NCBI GenBank assembly: GCA_016282655.1
Contig: JAEELK010000201.1
Span: forward strand, 1 to 9,113
Direction: 5' to 3'
From: Bacillota bacterium
GTDB lineage: Bacteria; Bacillota; Clostridia; Peptostreptococcales; Anaerovoracaceae
Length of the DNA stretch: 9,113 nucleotides
The position numbers were made by a program, and so were the translations under genes. This document shows, piece by piece, positions 6,172 through 9,113 of this stretch (position 1 is the first letter of the stretch; the number at the start of each line of letters is the position of its first letter). The notes below the pieces were generated by a model that saw only the letters and a program-made list of their open reading frames with translations, was not told the DNA's origin and searched no databases.

Positions 6172-7461
6172 TTGGCTGAAGCAACACCCACCCCCGCACC
6201 TGCGAAACCAAAGCGCCCGCTGCCCCTTTCCCGGCAGATGGTAAATGCACAAACCGCCAAAGCGTATGAAGATGCCTGGAAGGCTGCCGAAGAGGGGAAA
6301 CCCATCGGCTGGTCCACCGCCATCTTCTGCCAGGAGATCTGCGAAGTCTTCGATATCCCAATTCTCTATCCGGAGAACAACTGCGCCACCCTGTCCGCCC
6401 GTCACATCGGCGATCCCTACATCGCCCATGCTGAAGGCGAGCTGGCGTACCCCATCAACATCTGCTCCTACTCCCGCTTGAACATCGGCTATGCCGACAC
6501 CCTGCTCAAGCACCCCGAGCAGATCCCCCATGAGGCGCCGTATCTGCCGCGTCCCACGTTCCTGCTTCTCACCAACAACAGCTGCACCCAGCTGATGAAG
6601 TGGTATGAACAGCTGTCCGAGATGTTCGATATCCCCATCTTCTTCATGGACACGCTCTTCAACTACTATGAGGAGGAGCCCAAGCCCCACAAGATCAAGT
6701 ACGTCCGCAGCCAGATCGAGAACTACATCAAGAACATGGAGAAGTTCCTGGGCCGGAAGTTTGACTGGGAGAAGTTCGAAGAAGTCCAGAAGATCTCTCA
6801 GGAGAACTGCCGCCTCTTCGACGAGATCGTAGCTCTGAACCAGCGGAAGCCCGCCCCCATGAGCGGCTTTGATCTGTTCAACTACATGTCCTGCCTGGTC
6901 ATTTGCCGCGGCAAGCGTTCCACCACCGAGATCTTCAAGCAGCTCAAGAAGGAAGTGGAAGAGCATATCGCCAACAACACCTCCACGTTCCCGGCTGAAG
7001 AGAAGTATCGTGTCCACTGGGAAGGCATCGCGTGCTGGCCGAACCTGGGCTACAACCTGAAGACGCTGAAGAACTACAATGTGAACGCGGTCATGAACGG
7101 CTACGTGACGGCCTGGGACGTGCTCTACAACCCGGGCAACATGGACGAAATGGCCAAGGCCTACCAGTGCTCTTCGACCAACAGCTTCTCGACGCCCGCG
7201 ATCATGGACAAACGCGTCGCTTCGATCAAGGATTATGGCTGCGATGGCATGCTGTGCCACGTCAACCGTTCCTGCAAGCTGATGACCTTCCACATTCACG
7301 TGGGACGTGAGATCGTCGACGAGAAGGCACACGTGCCGGTCGCCACGTTCGACGGCGACCAGTCCGATCCTCGTATCTTCAACGAGGCCCAGTTCGAGAC
7401 GCGTCTCCAGGGCCTTGTGGAGATCATGAAGGAGAAAAAGGAGGAAGAAGCAAATGGCTGA
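6172..7461 (+). CDS. 2-Hydroxyacyl-CoA dehydratase, alpha-type subunit (HgdA/HadB/FldB family)
   Basis: A 429-residue protein of the benzoyl-CoA reductase/2-hydroxyglutaryl-CoA dehydratase family (HGD-D). With the next gene it should form the heterodimer that removes water from an (R)-2-hydroxyacyl-CoA by a ketyl-radical mechanism. Family marks are PILYPENNCATLSARHIG (63-80), NICSYSRLNIG (96-106), the substrate-side GKR at 247-249, CDGMLCHVNRSCK (357-369) and ATFDGDQSDPRIFNEAQFETR (391-411). Probable [4Fe-4S] ligands are C71, C98 and C368; C138 and C362 are other candidates. The start is TTG at 6172: AGGAGG sits at 6158-6163 with 8 bases between, while the first in-frame ATG (6238) has no binding site. 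Residues 1-20 are a Pro/Lys-rich extension. The acidic-basic tail KEKKEEEANG encodes the next gene's ribosome binding site. Confidence 0.94.
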   Translation: MAEATPTPAPAKPKRPLPLSRQMVNAQTAKAYEDAWKAAEEGKPIGWSTAIFCQEICEVFDIPILYPENNCATLSARHIGDPYIAHAEGELAYPINICSYSRLNIGYADTLLKHPEQIPHEAPYLPRPTFLLLTNNSCTQLMKWYEQLSEMFDIPIFFMDTLFNYYEEEPKPHKIKYVRSQIENYIKNMEKFLGRKFDWEKFEEVQKISQENCRLFDEIVALNQRKPAPMSGFDLFNYMSCLVICRGKRSTTEIFKQLKKEVEEHIANNTSTFPAEEKYRVHWEGIACWPNLGYNLKTLKNYNVNAVMNGYVTAWDVLYNPGNMDEMAKAYQCSSTNSFSTPAIMDKRVASIKDYGCDGMLCHVNRSCKLMTFHIHVGREIVDEKAHVPVATFDGDQSDPRIFNEAQFETRLQGLVEIMKEKKEEEANG

Positions 7462-8584
7462 CCTGAAAGTTGTTCTCAATGAGCTGGCTGAAGTTGCGGC
7501 GCATCCTCGCCGTCAGCTCGACAAGTACCTCGCCGAGGGCCGCAAGGTCGTCGGATGCTTCCCCATCTATCTCCCCGAAGAGATCATCCATGCCGCAGGC
7601 TTCGTTCCCATGGGCATGTGGGGCGGCCAGATCACCCCGACCGTGGCCGGCAAGTACAACCCCATCTTCACCTGCTCCATCATGCGTTCCTGCCTGGAGT
7701 TCGGTATGACCGGCGTGTACAAGGGCCTTTCCGCCGTTGCGATGCCGATCCTGTGCGACACTTTCCGCGGTATGAGCGCCGGCTGGCGTCAGGGCGTGCC
7801 GGATATCCCCATCGCCACCATGATCCAGCCCCAGAACCGGGAGGATTCCGACGCCAAGGAGTTCCTGTATGACGAGTACAAGGAATTCATGAAGAAGCTG
7901 GCCGAGATCACCGGTACCGAAGAGCCCTCCGAGGAAGCCCTCACCGCCGCCATCGAGCTGTACAACGCTCATTCCGAAGCGATGATGGACTTCACCCGTC
8001 TGGCCAACGATCATCTCGACGTGATCACGCCCGTCGTTCGTCACGCCGTCATGAAGAGCGCCACCCTGATGGCCAAGGATGAGCATCTTGCCAAGATGAA
8101 GGAGCTGAACGCCGCGCTGGCCGCCGCTCCCAAGTACGTGTTCAAGGGCAAGAAGGTCGTCCTCAGCGGCATCACCGCCGAGCCAGACGAGTTCCTCAAC
8201 ATGTTCACCGAGAACGGCATCGCCGTTGTCGGCGACGATCTGGCTCAGGAGTCCCGTCTCTATCGTACCCTCATCCCCGCTGAGGGCAAGGATGCTCTCG
8301 ATCGTCTGGCCGGCCAGTGGTTCCTGCGCCACGGCTGCTCCGTCGTCCACGAGACCTCCTTCACCCGCGGCAAGATGCTCGCTGACATGGCGAAGGCCGC
8401 TGGCGCCGAAGGCGTTGGTGTCTGCCTGATGCGGTTCTGCGACGTTGAAGAGTATGACTATCCCTTCATCGCCCGCGACGTTGAGGCTGCCGGCCTGCGC
8501 TGCCTGCTCCTGGAGATCGACCAGAGCACCCAGAACAACGAGCAGTCCCGCACGAAGCTCCAGAGCTTCGCAGAAATGGCGTAA
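7454..8584 (+). CDS. 2-Hydroxyacyl-CoA dehydratase, beta-type subunit (HgdB/HadC/FldC family)
   Basis: A 376-residue partner of the preceding subunit, from the same HGD-D family and of typical length. The N-terminus RRQLDKYLAEGRKVVGCFPIY (19-39) and PEEIIHAAGFVPMGMWGG (41-58) are hallmark beta-type sequences. Further motifs are CSIMRSCLEFG (74-84), ILCDTFRGMS (99-108), the VLSGITAEPDEFLN segment (236-249) that opens the second domain, HETSFTRG (299-306) and MRFCDVEEYDYPF (326-338). Likely iron-sulfur ligands are C74 or C80, C101 and C329. The ATG overlaps the alpha stop by 8 bases, and AAGGAGG at 7438-7444 lies inside the alpha reading frame, so the two subunits are translationally coupled, as expected for a 1:1 complex. 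Codons are highly biased to GGC, CGC/CGT, CTC/CTG and AAG, suggesting abundant protein. Substrate is undetermined; an aliphatic or aromatic 2-hydroxyacyl-CoA is possible. Confidence 0.95.
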   Translation: MADLKVVLNELAEVAAHPRRQLDKYLAEGRKVVGCFPIYLPEEIIHAAGFVPMGMWGGQITPTVAGKYNPIFTCSIMRSCLEFGMTGVYKGLSAVAMPILCDTFRGMSAGWRQGVPDIPIATMIQPQNREDSDAKEFLYDEYKEFMKKLAEITGTEEPSEEALTAAIELYNAHSEAMMDFTRLANDHLDVITPVVRHAVMKSATLMAKDEHLAKMKELNAALAAAPKYVFKGKKVVLSGITAEPDEFLNMFTENGIAVVGDDLAQESRLYRTLIPAEGKDALDRLAGQWFLRHGCSVVHETSFTRGKMLADMAKAAGAEGVGVCLMRFCDVEEYDYPFIARDVEAAGLRCLLLEIDQSTQNNEQSRTKLQSFAEMA

Positions 8585-8607
8585 TAACGAATAGGGAGCA
8601 TATATAT

Positions 8608-9113
8608 ATGGGTATCCTGTCAGATAAGTTGGCTGTTGTTCAATTGCCGAAGATGATGTTGGTCGAGCAGAACTTCCCAAGCGAAGAACTCAAGGCCGAA
8701 CAGATCCCTGGCATTTTGGACCAGCAACTCTCGAAGGAAAAATACAGTTCTCTTATCAGGCCCGGCATGAAGATCGCCATCACTGCCGGAAGCCGTGGTA
8801 TTGCGAACTTGACGCTGGTGCTTCGCTGTCTGGTCGACTATGTCCGGTCTCACGGGGCTGAACCATTTATCGTTGCCGCTATGGGAAGTCACGGCGGCGC
8901 GACTGATGAAGGTCAGATGGAAGTGCTCAGAGGGTTCGGCATTACCGAGGAGAATTGTGGCTGTCCTATCGTCTCTTCCATGGAGACGGTATACGTTGGG
9001 GACACCGACGACGGCCGGCCCGTATATATGGATAGTCATGCCGCCGCGGCCGATGGAATCATCGTTTGCAACCGTGTCAAACCTCATACCGCCTTTAGAG
9101 GCGAGTATGAGAG
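8608..9113 (+). CDS. LarA-like nickel-pincer isomerase, N-terminal part (cut by window edge)
   Basis: 168 codons remain open at the window end. The protein resembles the N-terminal domain of lactate racemase LarA and its homologues (formerly DUF2088), which interconvert the epimers of 2-hydroxy acids by hydride transfer to a nickel-pincer nucleotide. Visible are RPGMKIAITAGSRGIAN (51-67), the nucleotide-side loop MGSHGGATDEGQ (92-103) with H95, and NRVKPHTAFRGEYE (155-168) with H160. The H95-H160 distance of 65 matches the 66 between the catalytic histidines H108 and H174 that I recall for LarA. The cofactor lysine expected shortly after lies beyond the edge. RVKPHTxFRG marks a non-lactate homologue group, so another hydroxy acid is likely. 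AGGGAG at 8593-8598, 9 bases before the ATG, supports the start, 23 bases after the beta subunit. Codons are less biased than in the genes before it. Confidence 0.85.
   Translation, partial: MGILSDKLAVVQLPKMMLVEQNFPSEELKAEQIPGILDQQLSKEKYSSLIRPGMKIAITAGSRGIANLTLVLRCLVDYVRSHGAEPFIVAAMGSHGGATDEGQMEVLRGFGITEENCGCPIVSSMETVYVGDTDDGRPVYMDSHAAAADGIIVCNRVKPHTAFRGEYE

Noticed and set aside
6049..7479. 476-codon minus strand open frame opposite the dehydratase alpha subunit
   Set aside because: Antisense shadow of a confidently identified protein, with the same low-information composition and no start signals.
7424..8680. 418-codon minus strand open frame opposite the dehydratase beta subunit
   Set aside because: Antisense shadow again; the + strand protein is recognised along its whole length.
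8620..9087. 155-codon minus strand open frame at the right edge
   Set aside because: The + strand carries a LarA-like frame through the same bases with a ribosome binding site and family motifs.
1..9113. CRISPR array, tRNA/rRNA genes, insertion sequences or phage genes
   Set aside because: No regularly spaced repeats, no transposase or phage-like proteins, and no tRNA or rRNA signature could be seen on either strand.

Overview
The window reads as chromosomal DNA of a GC-rich, strictly anaerobic Firmicute, most likely a Clostridia/Oscillospirales-type gut or sediment bacterium. The reasons are AGGAGG-type ribosome binding sites on almost every gene, one TTG start, and an oxygen-sensitive 2-hydroxyacyl-CoA dehydratase with its activator. 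The taxonomic placement is inference.

Left part (1-1456, + strand): the last codons of an unknown gene, a beta-class carbonic anhydrase, a 71-residue protein with four clustered cysteines, a MOSC-domain protein, and the first ~32 codons of a TetM/EF-G-like GTPase that breaks off abruptly. Codon style changes at this break, from GGG/CGG-rich to GGC/CGC/CGT-rich, so 1457-1485 looks like a rearrangement or assembly junction.

Middle (1483-3296): a minus-strand enolase-superfamily (sugar-acid dehydratase-like) gene with its own terminator and promoter. It is followed by a ~500-base AT-rich divergent control region with a 12-bp hairpin, a T-tract, repeated GATAAA boxes, two palindromes and a TATAAT box facing the operon to the right.

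Right part (3297-9113, + strand): a tight operon of crotonase-family enoyl-CoA hydratase, family III CoA-transferase, HgdC/HadI-type ATPase activator, dehydratase alpha-type subunit (TTG start), dehydratase beta-type subunit (8-base overlap), and a LarA-like nickel-pincer isomerase cut by the window edge. The transferase-activator-alpha-beta order is that of the Had (2-hydroxyisocaproate) and Fld (phenyllactate) systems. The extra genes suggest a route in which a 2-hydroxy acid is epimerised, activated to its CoA thioester, dehydrated to the 2-enoyl-CoA and then perhaps rehydrated at C3. No reductase is visible, and the substrate cannot be read from the sequence. This combination is the most interesting content of the window.
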